64,000 nt of DNA from assembly GCF_000269985.1 (NCBI RefSeq), contig NC_016109.1:1178001-1242000 (forward strand), written 5' to 3'. The DNA is from Kitasatospora setae KM-6054. GTDB taxonomy: Bacteria; Actinomycetota; Actinomycetes; Streptomycetales; Streptomycetaceae. Below, one piece after another: positions 8,510 to 16,954 of the stretch. Numbering within the stretch: the stretch's first letter is position 1; the number at the start of each line of letters is the position of its first letter. Below the pieces are notes generated by a model that saw only the letters and a list, made by a program, of their open reading frames with translations, did not search any database and was not told the origin of the DNA. Position numbers and translations under genes: made by a program.

Positions 8510-11137
8510 GTGGCCGGGCCCATCGCCGGTCGCCGCCCCTGGTCCGACGACACCTGGTCGTACCTGAACGATCCGCGGATGCCGGCGATGGAGCACGGTT
8601 GGAAGCTGCACGTCTCCGCCCGCCCGGGCACCCTGGACGCCGTCCTCGCCCTCGTCCTGCCGGTGCTGGCCCGGCACGTCTGCCACGCCAAGTGGGCCCG
8701 CGACCCCGAGGTGCTGCGGATCCTCAACTCCGGTACGCGCAACGCCACCTCGGTCGGCAAGGCGGTCACCGTCTACCCGGCCCCGGACGAACTCCTGCCG
8801 CTCGCGGCCGAGTTGGCCGCCACCCTACGCGGCCACCAGGGCCCGCCGATCACCGGCGACCGCCGCCTGGACCCCGACGCGCCGGTCTACTACCGGTACG
8901 GGCCGTTCACCGGCGACTACCGGACCGGCCGCAGCGGGCGCCTCGAATCCGTGATGACCGGGCCCGACGGGCGCCTCTTCGACGGCCTGGCGGGCACCGC
9001 GTACCGCTGCCCGCCGTGGGCCGAGGACCCGTTCGCCCGCCCGGCCCCCGCGCCCTCCGCCACCTCGTCCGAGAGCTCCACGGCCGCCCCCACCGGTTTC
9101 GGCGGCGGGCGCTACCGGGTGACCGGCGGGATCGCCCGCAAGGCGCAGGGCAACGTCTACCGCGCGGTGGACCGGGAGACCGGGCTGGCCGTGGTGGTCA
9201 AGCAGGCCCGCGCCCACGTCGCCGAGGACACCGACGGCTCCGACGCCCGCGACCGCCTCCGCAACGAACACGCCGTCCTCACCGCGCTCGACGGCCTCCC
9301 CGGCGTCCCGCGCGCCCTCGACTACTTCCGCCACCGCGCCGACGAGTACCTGGTCACCGACGACCGCGGCAGCCGCGACCTGCGCCGCGAGGTGCACCTG
9401 CGCGGCCCGCTCGCCGCCCCGGGCCCGCTCGCCGTCCGCCTGCTGCACGTCCTGGACGGGATCCACCGGCGGGGCGTGGTGGTGCGCGACCTCAAGCCGG
9501 ACAACATCGTCCTGGACTCCCAAGGGGACTGCCACCTCGTCGACTTCGGCATCAGCGCCCGGCACGGCAGCGGCCCGGACGGCTCGACGCCCGGCTACAG
9601 CGCCCCCGTCCACCGGCCCGGCGCCGCGCCGCTCGCCGCCGACGACCACCACACCCTCGGCATGACCCTGTACTTCGCCGCCACCGGCCTCGACCCGGTC
9701 GTGCTCGACGCCGACCACGCCGTCAACCGCGAACGCACCCTGGCCTGCCTGGAGTTCGCCCTCCCCGGCTCGGCGCACCACCGACTGCGCACCCTGGTAG
9801 CCGAGTTGACCGACCCCGACCCCGGCATCCGGCTCCTCGGCGCGGAGCGGCTGCGCGCCGGCGGCCCCGCCGCCTTCGACCGACTCCCTTCCCGCCCAAC
9901 GGACTTCGCCCCGCGCTCCACACCGGAACCCGGCCCGCACTACGGCCCGCACTACGGCCCGCACTACGGCCCGCACTCCACCCCCGCGTTCGCCCCGCGT
10001 GCCAGGGCCGTGCCGCTCCCGCCCGACCGACTGGCCGAAATCGTCGAGCACACCGTCGCGTACTGCGTCGCCGAGGCGCACCGGATCGCCGATCCGGTGC
10101 GGGCCGACCGGGGCGGCGTTCCCACGCCGCTCGACGTGTACGGCGGGAGTTCCGGGCTCGGACTGGAGCTCGTCCGGCACCTGCACCGGCCCGGCGTGCC
10201 CGCCGCCGTCGCGGCGCTCGCCGACTGGACAGCACGCCAACACCGCACCCTCCCGGCCGGGTTGTACTGCGGACGGGCCGGTGTCGACCTGTTCCTGGCC
10301 GCCGCCGGAACACCGGCGTGGGAGGCCGCGACCGACTCACCGCCGGCCCGCCGCGCGGACGGCGGGCCGCCGGAGGCCGACCTGATCGACGGGGCCGCCG
10401 GCCTCGGCCTCGGCCATCTGCTGCTCGCCCGGGCCGACCCGGCCGCCGCCGCCCGGCACCTGGCCACCGCCACCGCCTGCCGCGACCAACTCATCAACGG
10501 AACAGCCAAGTTGACGCCGCCCGTCATTGCGCGGGCCGGCGACGCCGCGCTCACCCTGGGCCTGGCCCACGGCGACGCGGGCGTCGCCCACTTCCTCCTC
10601 GCCCACGCCCACGCCACCGGCGACCCGCTCTCGGACCGCCACGCCCTCCGGGCCTGTGCGCAACTCGCCGCCGCCACACCCGCGTTGCTCACCGCCGCCG
10701 GCCGCCCGGACGCCACCCGCCGCTACGGCTCCTGGTGCCGCGGCCTGGCCGGGATCGGCGCCGTCCTGGCCGGCGCCGCCGAACGGTTCGGCGACCCCGC
10801 CCACCGTGCCCTCGCCGAGGACTGCGCCCGCGCCTGCCTCGTGCTGGCGCCGCGGATGCCCCTGGTCACCCAGTGCTGCGGCCTCGCCGGAGTCGGTGAC
10901 CTGATGCTCCGACTCGCCCCCGGCGCGCCGGAGTTCCACGAAGCCGCGCACACCGTCGCCGCCCTCGTCCTGGCCCGCTCGGCCGGCCCCGCCGACCGCC
11001 CGGCCTTCCCCGACGCCGGCCTGGTCCGCCAGTCCCCCGGCCACGCCACCGGCACCACCGGAGTCCTCGCCTTCCTCCGCCGCCTGCACTCCCCCGCCCC
11101 GCCCCCGGACGCCCACCCGCTCGACGAACTCCCCTGA
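8510..11137 (+). CDS. Class IV lanthipeptide synthetase (LanL type)
   Basis: An 875-residue three-domain enzyme that would phosphorylate and eliminate Ser/Thr in the precursor and close thioether rings. Residues 1-170 are the lyase region shared by class III/IV enzymes (EHGWKLHVSA, RILNSGTRNATSVGK). The kinase (about 200-460) has VVKQAR, RDLKPDN (Asp327) and DFG (Asp345). The LanC-like cyclase (about 500-865) has GLAHGDAG, YGSWCRGLAG (Cys743) and QCCGLAG (Cys789, Cys790). These zinc ligands place it in class IV rather than class III. The third ligand is Cys where His is usual. The GTG start at 8510 follows the precursor stop by two bases with no clear Shine-Dalgarno, so translation is probably coupled; a GTG at 8462 is the alternative. 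No transporter gene is adjacent. Confidence 0.9.
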   Translation: MAGPIAGRRPWSDDTWSYLNDPRMPAMEHGWKLHVSARPGTLDAVLALVLPVLARHVCHAKWARDPEVLRILNSGTRNATSVGKAVTVYPAPDELLPLAAELAATLRGHQGPPITGDRRLDPDAPVYYRYGPFTGDYRTGRSGRLESVMTGPDGRLFDGLAGTAYRCPPWAEDPFARPAPAPSATSSESSTAAPTGFGGGRYRVTGGIARKAQGNVYRAVDRETGLAVVVKQARAHVAEDTDGSDARDRLRNEHAVLTALDGLPGVPRALDYFRHRADEYLVTDDRGSRDLRREVHLRGPLAAPGPLAVRLLHVLDGIHRRGVVVRDLKPDNIVLDSQGDCHLVDFGISARHGSGPDGSTPGYSAPVHRPGAAPLAADDHHTLGMTLYFAATGLDPVVLDADHAVNRERTLACLEFALPGSAHHRLRTLVAELTDPDPGIRLLGAERLRAGGPAAFDRLPSRPTDFAPRSTPEPGPHYGPHYGPHYGPHSTPAFAPRARAVPLPPDRLAEIVEHTVAYCVAEAHRIADPVRADRGGVPTPLDVYGGSSGLGLELVRHLHRPGVPAAVAALADWTARQHRTLPAGLYCGRAGVDLFLAAAGTPAWEAATDSPPARRADGGPPEADLIDGAAGLGLGHLLLARADPAAAARHLATATACRDQLINGTAKLTPPVIARAGDAALTLGLAHGDAGVAHFLLAHAHATGDPLSDRHALRACAQLAAATPALLTAAGRPDATRRYGSWCRGLAGIGAVLAGAAERFGDPAHRALAEDCARACLVLAPRMPLVTQCCGLAGVGDLMLRLAPGAPEFHEAAHTVAALVLARSAGPADRPAFPDAGLVRQSPGHATGTTGVLAFLRRLHSPAPPPDAHPLDELP
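9932..9979 (+). repeat. Four 12-bp tandem units inside the synthetase gene
   Basis: The unit GGCCCGCACTAC occurs three times perfectly (9932-9967) and once with one change (9968-9979). It encodes Pro-His-Tyr-Gly repeats at about residues 475-490, in the linker between the kinase and cyclase domains. Such a repeat can vary in length by slippage. Confidence 0.85.
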
Positions 11138-11244
11138 CCAGCACGGCCGCTGCCACCGCCACTACCGGCCCGCCCCTACGCTGAGCGGGTCGGTCGCCCG
11201 GGAACGCCGGACGACGAGCACAGCACAGAGGGGGATCCGTCCGC

Positions 11245-11706
11245 ATGAACGCCTGGTTGGGCACCGTGATCGCACTGGCCGCGCTGGCCCTGTCCGCCGC
11301 CACCGCGTACCAGCAGCACCGCAGCCGGGGGCGGGAGTCCCGGGCCGCCGAGGTCACCGCGTACTTCCACCGGACCGCGGAGTTCGCCCGGGTGAAGCTC
11401 CCCGACGGCACGATCCGGGAAGCCGGCTACCACCTGGTGATCTGGAACCGCGGCCCCGCCCCCGCCACCGCCGTACGCATCGAACTCGCGGCCGCCGAAG
11501 GCGATCCGGTCGAGCTCGCCGACCTCGGTCCGGACGAGTTCCCGCTGCCCCGGATCGACCGCGACGGCCGCTACCCCCTCCCCTGGCTCCCCACCGGCGC
11601 CGACCACCGCGGCGACCGCCGGTTCACCGTCCGGCTGCACTGGCAGGACGGCAACGGCCCCCAGGAGCGCCTGCTGCCGCTGCGCAAGGGCCAGACCAAC
11701 CTCTGA
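11245..11706 (+). CDS. Membrane-anchored hypothetical protein
   Basis: A 153-residue protein with one N-terminal hydrophobic helix (LGTVIALAALALSAATAY), then a soluble domain of about 125 residues. The AYFHRTAEFARVKLPDG and YHLVIWNRGPAPAT stretches look beta-rich. A purine-rich AGAGGGGGA precedes the ATG. It lies about 100 bases after the lanthipeptide synthetase on the same strand. No transport or immunity motif is visible, so membership in that locus is uncertain. The family is not recognised. Confidence 0.65.
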   Translation: MNAWLGTVIALAALALSAATAYQQHRSRGRESRAAEVTAYFHRTAEFARVKLPDGTIREAGYHLVIWNRGPAPATAVRIELAAAEGDPVELADLGPDEFPLPRIDRDGRYPLPWLPTGADHRGDRRFTVRLHWQDGNGPQERLLPLRKGQTNL

Positions 11707-11804
11707 GGAAGCCGCCGGAGCCCCTCGGGTGACCGCCCGTTCCCGAGGTGCCCGGCGAGGCGGCGGGCCGCCGATCGGCCGCCGCGCACCGAGCCGCCGA
11801 TCGG

Positions 11805-12236
11805 TCACCCGGCGCCTCCACCACCGCCGCGGCTCGCGGCGGCCAGCATCCGCAGGAGCGGCGTGACGTCCCGCTCGAAGGTGAACTCCCGCACCAGGGT
11901 GGACCATCGGCCGTCGGACCAGCGCCAGACGAAGACGTAGCGGGCCGGCACGCCGTCCTCGCAGCGGTACATGACGACGGTGCCCTGATCTCCGTGCCGG
12001 GCGGCGGACAGGAAGCGGACGTCCTCGGTGCCGCCCTCGCCGACCGAGCGGCCCTGCTCGGCGAGGGCGCGGAAGCGGGCCATGAAGTGCGCCTTGGTCA
12101 GCACCGCGACCTGGCCGGCCTCGTCGGTGCGGACGTTCTCGAACTCCTCGTCGTACAGCGCCTCCAGGGCCGCCAGGTCCATCGCCGTGCCCGCCGCCAG
12201 GTACGCGCGCATCCGCGCGGTCAGCGTCTCGTCCAT
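11805..12236 (-). CDS. SnoaL/NTF2-like (DUF4440-type) protein
   Basis: A 143-residue protein with the layout of NTF2-fold DUF4440/SnoaL-like proteins: a helix with MRAYLAAGTAMDLAALEALYDE, then TKAHFMARFRAL, then strands ending YVFVWRWSDGRW and LVREFTFERD. Such proteins bind small ligands or act as delta-isomerase-like enzymes; no catalytic set can be assigned. The C-terminus ends in a Gly-rich tail. It runs opposite to its neighbours on both sides and so is probably monocistronic. Confidence 0.7.
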   Translation of the reverse strand: MDETLTARMRAYLAAGTAMDLAALEALYDEEFENVRTDEAGQVAVLTKAHFMARFRALAEQGRSVGEGGTEDVRFLSAARHGDQGTVVMYRCEDGVPARYVFVWRWSDGRWSTLVREFTFERDVTPLLRMLAAASRGGGGGAG

Positions 12237-12439
12237 CGTGCTCTCCCCCGTGTTCGGGTGCTCCGCGCCGGTCGGTTCCGGCCGGCTCCGCCCACCACTC
12301 TCGGCCCGGCCGCCGACAGCGCGCCCACACCCCGCTGTCAGCGCGCCGTCAGCGCGCCCCGCCCGCGCGAACGTGCCCCGATTCGCTTGCCCGGAACGGT
12401 ATTTCGTGCCCTTCCGAGGGTGCACGTACGGTCCTGTCC

Positions 12440-13957
12440 ATGGAGCGATGGACCTATCCGACGGCCGGGGAACTGGCATCGGCGCTGCGCGCCGGGGACG
12501 TCACCTCGACGGAGCTGACCGAGCAGGCGATCGAGCGGATCGAGCAGGCGGACGGGGCGCTGAACGCGGTCTGCGCACCGGACTTCGAGCGGGCCAGGGC
12601 GGCCGCGCGGGAGGCCGACCTGGCGCTGGCGCGCGGGGCGCACGGCAGAGGCGGGGAAGGCGGGGCGCGCGGCGAACTCGGCCGGCGGCGGCCGCTGTTG
12701 GGGGTTCCGGTCACGGTGAAGGAGTCGTTCGACGCCGTGGGGCTGCCCACCACCTGGGGGAACCCGGAGTTCCGCGGGCACCTGGCGGCGGAGGACGCGC
12801 TGCTGGTGGAGCGGATGCGAGCGGCGGGCGCGGTGGTGCTGGGCAAGACCAACGTGCCGCTCGGGCTGCGGGACATCCAGACGTACAACGAGATCCACGG
12901 CACCACCAACAACCCGTGGGACCTCGCCCGCACCCCGGGCGGCTCCTCCGGCGGTTCGGCGGCGGCGCTGGCCGCCGGGTTCGGGGCACTCTCGCTGGGC
13001 TCGGACATCGGCGGCTCGCTGCGCACCCCCGCGCACTTCTGCGGCGTCCACGCGCACAAGCCGACCCTGCACCTGCTGCCCACCCGCGGCATGAGCCCGC
13101 CGCCCGGACCCGCGCTGCCGACCGACATCGAACTCGCCGTGGCCGGCCCGATGGCCCGTTCGGCCGGCGACCTGACGCTGCTGCTCGACGTGCTGCTCGG
13201 CCCCGACCCGCTGACCCGCGGCCGGTCGGACACCACCGCACTGCCGCCCGCCCGGCACCAACGGCTGGACGGCTTCCGGGTGTTGGTGCTGGACGAGCAC
13301 CCGCTGCTGCCGACCGGCGCCGACGTCCGCGCGGGCATCGCCCGGACCGCCGACGCGCTCGCCGACGGCGGGGCCCGGGTCGTCCGGCACAGCCCGCTGC
13401 TGCCCGACCTCGCCGAGGCCGCCGAACTCTACATGCTGCTGCTGTTCGCCATCTCCACCGCCCGCTTCCCCGCCGCCGCGTACGAGCAGGTACGCAGCCT
13501 GGCAGCCGAGTTGGGCGCGGACGACCGCAGCCTGCACGCCGCGCGGCTGCGCGGCGCGACGCTCTCCCACCGCGACTGGCTGGCCGCCGACCACCGGCGC
13601 GAACTCCACCGGCGGTCCTGGCGACGGCTGTTCACCGAGTTCGACGCCGTCGTCGCGCCGATCACCCCGACCGCCGCCTTCCCGCACCACCAGGACCCGG
13701 ACCTGCTGAACCGCCGGATCACCATCGCCGGCACCGACCACCGCTACCTCGACCAACTGGTCTGGGCCGGCCTCGCCACCATGCCGGGCCTCCCCGCCAC
13801 CGCCGTCCCCACCGGCCCGTCCACCGAGGGCCTCCCGGTCGGCGTCCAGCTGATCGGCCCGATGTACGAGGACCGCACCCCGCTCCGCCTCGCCGAACTC
13901 CTGGAGGAACACCTCGGCGGCTTCCGCCCGCCGCCACCGCGCCCGGCCGACCGCTGA
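12440..13957 (+). CDS. Amidase (amidase signature family)
   Basis: A 505-residue amidase-signature hydrolase of C-N bonds. The Ser-cisSer-Lys triad is visible: Lys94 in VTVKESFD, the Ser pair at 169-170 in TPGGSSGGSAAAL, and Ser193 in GSDIGGSLR. The length is normal for the family. The substrate cannot be inferred because this family covers amides, carbamates and acyl-amino compounds. The ATG at 12440 is followed by the usual N-terminal helix (ELASALRAGDVTSTELTEQAI). The GNAT gene downstream is convergent, six bases away. Confidence 0.92.
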   Translation: MERWTYPTAGELASALRAGDVTSTELTEQAIERIEQADGALNAVCAPDFERARAAAREADLALARGAHGRGGEGGARGELGRRRPLLGVPVTVKESFDAVGLPTTWGNPEFRGHLAAEDALLVERMRAAGAVVLGKTNVPLGLRDIQTYNEIHGTTNNPWDLARTPGGSSGGSAAALAAGFGALSLGSDIGGSLRTPAHFCGVHAHKPTLHLLPTRGMSPPPGPALPTDIELAVAGPMARSAGDLTLLLDVLLGPDPLTRGRSDTTALPPARHQRLDGFRVLVLDEHPLLPTGADVRAGIARTADALADGGARVVRHSPLLPDLAEAAELYMLLLFAISTARFPAAAYEQVRSLAAELGADDRSLHAARLRGATLSHRDWLAADHRRELHRRSWRRLFTEFDAVVAPITPTAAFPHHQDPDLLNRRITIAGTDHRYLDQLVWAGLATMPGLPATAVPTGPSTEGLPVGVQLIGPMYEDRTPLRLAELLEEHLGGFRPPPPRPADR

Positions 13958-13963
13958 ACCGGG

Positions 13964-14497
13964 TCAGCCGGCAGGGCCCGGGGCGGGACGGCCCGGGGCG
14001 GGACGGCACTCCATCAGCAGTCGGCTTCCCCGCCTGTCGACCAAGCGGAAGCCCGCTTTCGTCCAGGCGCGGACGGCGCGGGTGTTGGACGCCTCGGGGT
14101 CGACGGTCACCCGCCGCCAGCCCAGCTCCGTGTGGAGGTGCCGGACGAGGGCGCGGGCGGCGTCCGGGCCGAGGCCCTCGCCCTGGGCCCCGGGCAGCAG
14201 GACCAGGTCGATGCCGCCGCCCCGCTCCGGGCCGCCACCGTCGGCGGCGGCGTACTGGATGTAGCCGACCGGGGCGGCGGTGCTCCGGGCGAGGACCAGG
14301 AAGGACTCGACGGCGGGGCGGCGCCGGCCCGTGTACTTGGCGGCGACCTCCGCGCGGGTGAGCGGCCGTCCACCCCAGTACCGCACGAACCCGGGGTCGG
14401 CGAACCACCCGGCGAGCAGTTCCAGGTCCGCCTCGGCGGTCGGCACGAGCCGGGTCAGCCCGCCCTCGACGACCCCGTGCGGCGGCTCGTCGCGCAC
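13964..14497 (-). CDS. GNAT-family N-acetyltransferase
   Basis: A 177-residue acetyltransferase resembling the AAC(6')/RimJ-type branch. It has the N-terminal LVPTAEADLELLAGWFADPGF, the acetyl-CoA loop around QGEGLGPDAARALVRHL, and the closing VDPEASNTRAVRAWTKAGF. It would transfer acetyl from acetyl-CoA to an amine. Resistance is possible but not shown. Convergent with the amidase gene. Confidence 0.85.
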   Translation of the reverse strand: MRDEPPHGVVEGGLTRLVPTAEADLELLAGWFADPGFVRYWGGRPLTRAEVAAKYTGRRRPAVESFLVLARSTAAPVGYIQYAAADGGGPERGGGIDLVLLPGAQGEGLGPDAARALVRHLHTELGWRRVTVDPEASNTRAVRAWTKAGFRLVDRRGSRLLMECRPAPGRPAPGPAG

Positions 14498-14594
14498 GCC
14501 CCGGCTCCTTCCTCGCGGGTGTCCTCCCGGCTCCGTCGTCCGGTCGGCTCCATTGTCCGGTGTCGGCGGGGAACCGGGAGGGCTGGTCCGGGGA

Positions 14595-16502
14595 TCAGCG
14601 GGCGGCCTGGTAGGCGCGGCCGGCGGCGGTCGGGGTCCGGCCGTCGGTGAACAGGCCGCTGCTGGGCTTCGCCGGGTCCGCGCCGAGGCCGAACCAGGCG
14701 TAGCGCTGGAGGTAGGGCAGCGCGTCGAGGGCCTTGGCGGAGGCGGTGACGAAGGCGGCCTGCTGGTCCGCGGTGGGAAAGCGGACGCCCTGGGAGAAGT
14801 CGATCAGCGCGTACTCGGTGAGCCAGATCGGCTTGTGGTAGCGCCGGTAGACCGCGTCCAGGTAGGCGGTCAGCTGCTGGACGGCCTGCGGGGTGCGGAA
14901 GTCGCCGCCGTACCAGTGCAGCGCGATGAAGTCGACCCGGCAGCCCTGCGCGGCGGCGCCCGCCATGAACCGGTCCAGCCAGCCGCCGGGCGTGTCGGCC
15001 CCGTACGCGACGGCCGGGCTGCCCAGCGCCTGCCCGGTCCGCATCAGCTGCGGCCACAGGCTCAGCGCCCGCTCGACCGTCAGGTTCGACTGCGCGGCCA
15101 TGTCCGGCTCGTTGAAGCCCAGCAGGTAGGGGCCGTTGGCCCGGGCCTGGGCGAGCGCGGCGTCGGTGACCGCGTCCGCGCCCCACACCATCGGGACGAA
15201 CGACGCCCCCGCCGGCGTGCTGATCCCCGGGTGCTGCGTCGACCAGGTGTAGTACCAGCCCGCCCCCGACGCCGCGAGCGCCTGGCTCACCCCGTCGAAC
15301 TGCCACACCCCGACCCCCTTGCGCACGGACGCGACCACCCCGTCCGACGGCGTCGGCGCGGCGACGACGGGCGCGGCCGACACGGCGGACGGCGACGGCG
15401 AGACCGAAGCGGGCACCGACGCGGGCACCGAAGCGGGCACCGACGCGGGCACCGAGGACACCGCCCCGGACGCGGACGGACCCGGCGGGACGGCCGCCCC
15501 CTCCGGCGTCGGCAGCGCGACGGGCGCGACGGGCGCGACAGGGGCGACGGTGCCGACCGCCGGGACGGCCGGCTGCCCCGGCGTCAGCTCGGCACCCACC
15601 AGGACGGCGACGGCCGCCAGCGCCACCGCCGCACCGCCGAGCACCGGCTTGGCGAGCACCGCCCGCACCCCACCGGACACCCCGCCGCCGCCCCGGAAGG
15701 CGGCCACGATCCGGGCCGGGTCGAGGTGCGGCGGGACGGCCAACAGCGGCAGGCCGTAAAGGAGTTGTTCGGCGGGGAGCAGTCCGGTCTGTTCCTCGGT
15801 GCAGCGCGGGCAGTCGCGGACGTGCCGGGCGAGGCGTTTGCGCCAGAGCGGGCCGGGGGTGCCGTCCCAGCCGGTGGTGGCGGCGGCAAGGCCGGGGCAG
15901 CGGGGTTCGGCGGCGAGGGCGCGGACCAGCAGGCGGGAGAGTTCGAGCTGCTTCTTCATCCGGCCGGTCCGGACAGCGGTGTGGCCGGCGCTGAGGCCGA
16001 GGGCGGCGACCAGGTCGGACTGGTCGAGTTCGCCGGTCTCCTTGAGCCACCACAGGGCGAGCAGTTCGCGGTCGTCGGGGTCGAGCCAGCGGGTGGCTTC
16101 GGCGGTCTCGCGGCGCTGGGCGGTGAGTCCGAGGCGCAGGATGGTCAGGCCGGCGAAGTCGAGGGCGGGGTCGGGGATCGCCTCGGCGTCCTCCAGCGGG
16201 GCGGAGCGGTGGAGGGCGGCGGCCCGGTCGGACTGCCGGGTGCGGACCTGCCGGACGGCGATGGCGACCAGCCAGGAGCGGAAGGCGGCGGGGTCCCGCA
16301 GGTCGGGCAGGCCGCGGAGGGTGCGCAACAGCGTCTCCTGTACGACGTCGTCGGTGTCGGCGTGGCCGTTCAGCGCGCGTCCGACGATGTTGTAGACCAG
16401 TGGCAGGCTCTGGGCCACCAGTTCCTCCAGCGCGCGCCGGTCGCCGTCCCGGGCCGCCGTCACCGTCGCGGGGTCGGGTCCACTGCGTCTGGTCTGCGGC
16501 AT
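14595..16502 (-). CDS. ECF sigma factor fused to zinc-finger, membrane helix and GH128-like glucanase
   Basis: A single 635-residue frame with four parts. Residues 20-90 are sigma-70 region 2 (YNIVGRALNGHADTDDVVQ, RSWLVAIAVRQVRTR); residues 110-195 are region 4 (LDPDDRELLALWWLKETGEL). Residues 221-240 carry His227-x3-Cys231-x2-Cys234, the ZAS anti-sigma zinc signature. Residues 287-304 form one membrane helix, then a Pro/Val/Ser linker with VPAS repeats. Residues 390-635 resemble GH128 (Asl1-like) beta-1,3-glucanases: GFNEPD with Glu465, ALHWYGGDF, and WLTEYA with Glu563. The sigma part would be cytosolic and the hydrolase outside. The ATG at 16502 starts MPQTRRSGPD. No separate anti-sigma gene is adjacent. 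Confidence 0.9.
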   Translation of the reverse strand: MPQTRRSGPDPATVTAARDGDRRALEELVAQSLPLVYNIVGRALNGHADTDDVVQETLLRTLRGLPDLRDPAAFRSWLVAIAVRQVRTRQSDRAAALHRSAPLEDAEAIPDPALDFAGLTILRLGLTAQRRETAEATRWLDPDDRELLALWWLKETGELDQSDLVAALGLSAGHTAVRTGRMKKQLELSRLLVRALAAEPRCPGLAAATTGWDGTPGPLWRKRLARHVRDCPRCTEEQTGLLPAEQLLYGLPLLAVPPHLDPARIVAAFRGGGGVSGGVRAVLAKPVLGGAAVALAAVAVLVGAELTPGQPAVPAVGTVAPVAPVAPVALPTPEGAAVPPGPSASGAVSSVPASVPASVPASVPASVSPSPSAVSAAPVVAAPTPSDGVVASVRKGVGVWQFDGVSQALAASGAGWYYTWSTQHPGISTPAGASFVPMVWGADAVTDAALAQARANGPYLLGFNEPDMAAQSNLTVERALSLWPQLMRTGQALGSPAVAYGADTPGGWLDRFMAGAAAQGCRVDFIALHWYGGDFRTPQAVQQLTAYLDAVYRRYHKPIWLTEYALIDFSQGVRFPTADQQAAFVTASAKALDALPYLQRYAWFGLGADPAKPSSGLFTDGRTPTAAGRAYQAAR

Positions 16503-16954
16503 GGGCGTGTTCCTCTGGGTGCGGCGGCGGTGTGCTCCGTTCCGGAGACCGTCCGCGGGGGTGGCCGCCAACAGAAATTTCCGGCCCGGCGCGGAATTTC
16601 CGTTATCCGGGGCGTCGGACGGGGTCTCCGATACGTGCGCACCCGGGTGCGCGCACCGACGGAGGAGGGAACGACACCATGGCACGCGACCGCCGACCCG
16701 CCGCCGGCACCCCCTGATCCCGGCGCACGGGCGTCCCCCACCGCCCGTGCGCCCTCCCGCCCCTGCCGGGTCCGGGCCCCTCCCCGGCGGCCCCACCCCG
16801 ACCCGGCAGGGCACCCGTCGGGCACCGCGCCCTCCCCCCTGCCCGGGGCGCGGTGCCCGACCCCGTTCCCCGCTCCACCCCCCGAAGCGGCTCCGCTCCC
16901 GACCGGACGGAAAAGCGGCGGCGCACGGCGTCCGGCCCGGCCTAGGGTCTCCCC
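16503..16954. other. Divergent intergenic region upstream of the sigma fusion gene
   Basis: About 450 bases between the leftward sigma fusion gene and the rightward DUF1963 gene. It holds the AAATTTCC repeats described separately, a CGTGCGCACCCGGGTGCGCGCACC near-palindrome around 16634-16657 and, at 16679-16717, a 12-codon open frame behind a strong GGAGGAGGG. That tiny frame (MARDRRPAAGTP) could be a leader peptide or chance. Nothing else looks coding. Confidence 0.45.
16574..16602. promoter_or_regulatory. Paired AAATTTCC elements upstream of the sigma fusion gene
   Basis: GAAATTTCCGG (16574-16584) and GGAATTTCCG (16593-16602) lie 71-100 bases upstream of the sigma fusion ATG. Read on that gene's strand they are two GGAAAT motifs 19-20 bases apart. 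ECF sigma -35 elements often contain GGAAC-like cores, so an autoregulated promoter or operator is plausible. The AT-rich core stands out in this GC-rich sequence. Assignment is inference. Confidence 0.35.

Noticed and set aside
7840..10899. 1019-codon plus-strand frame over the lanthipeptide region
   Set aside because: It is an Arg/Pro-rich shadow of the LanL gene, whose own frame carries all kinase and cyclase motifs.
16679..16717. 12-codon frame with a strong Shine-Dalgarno
   Set aside because: Too short to judge. Its Arg/Pro content is typical of random GC-rich frames, so I mention it only in the intergenic entry.
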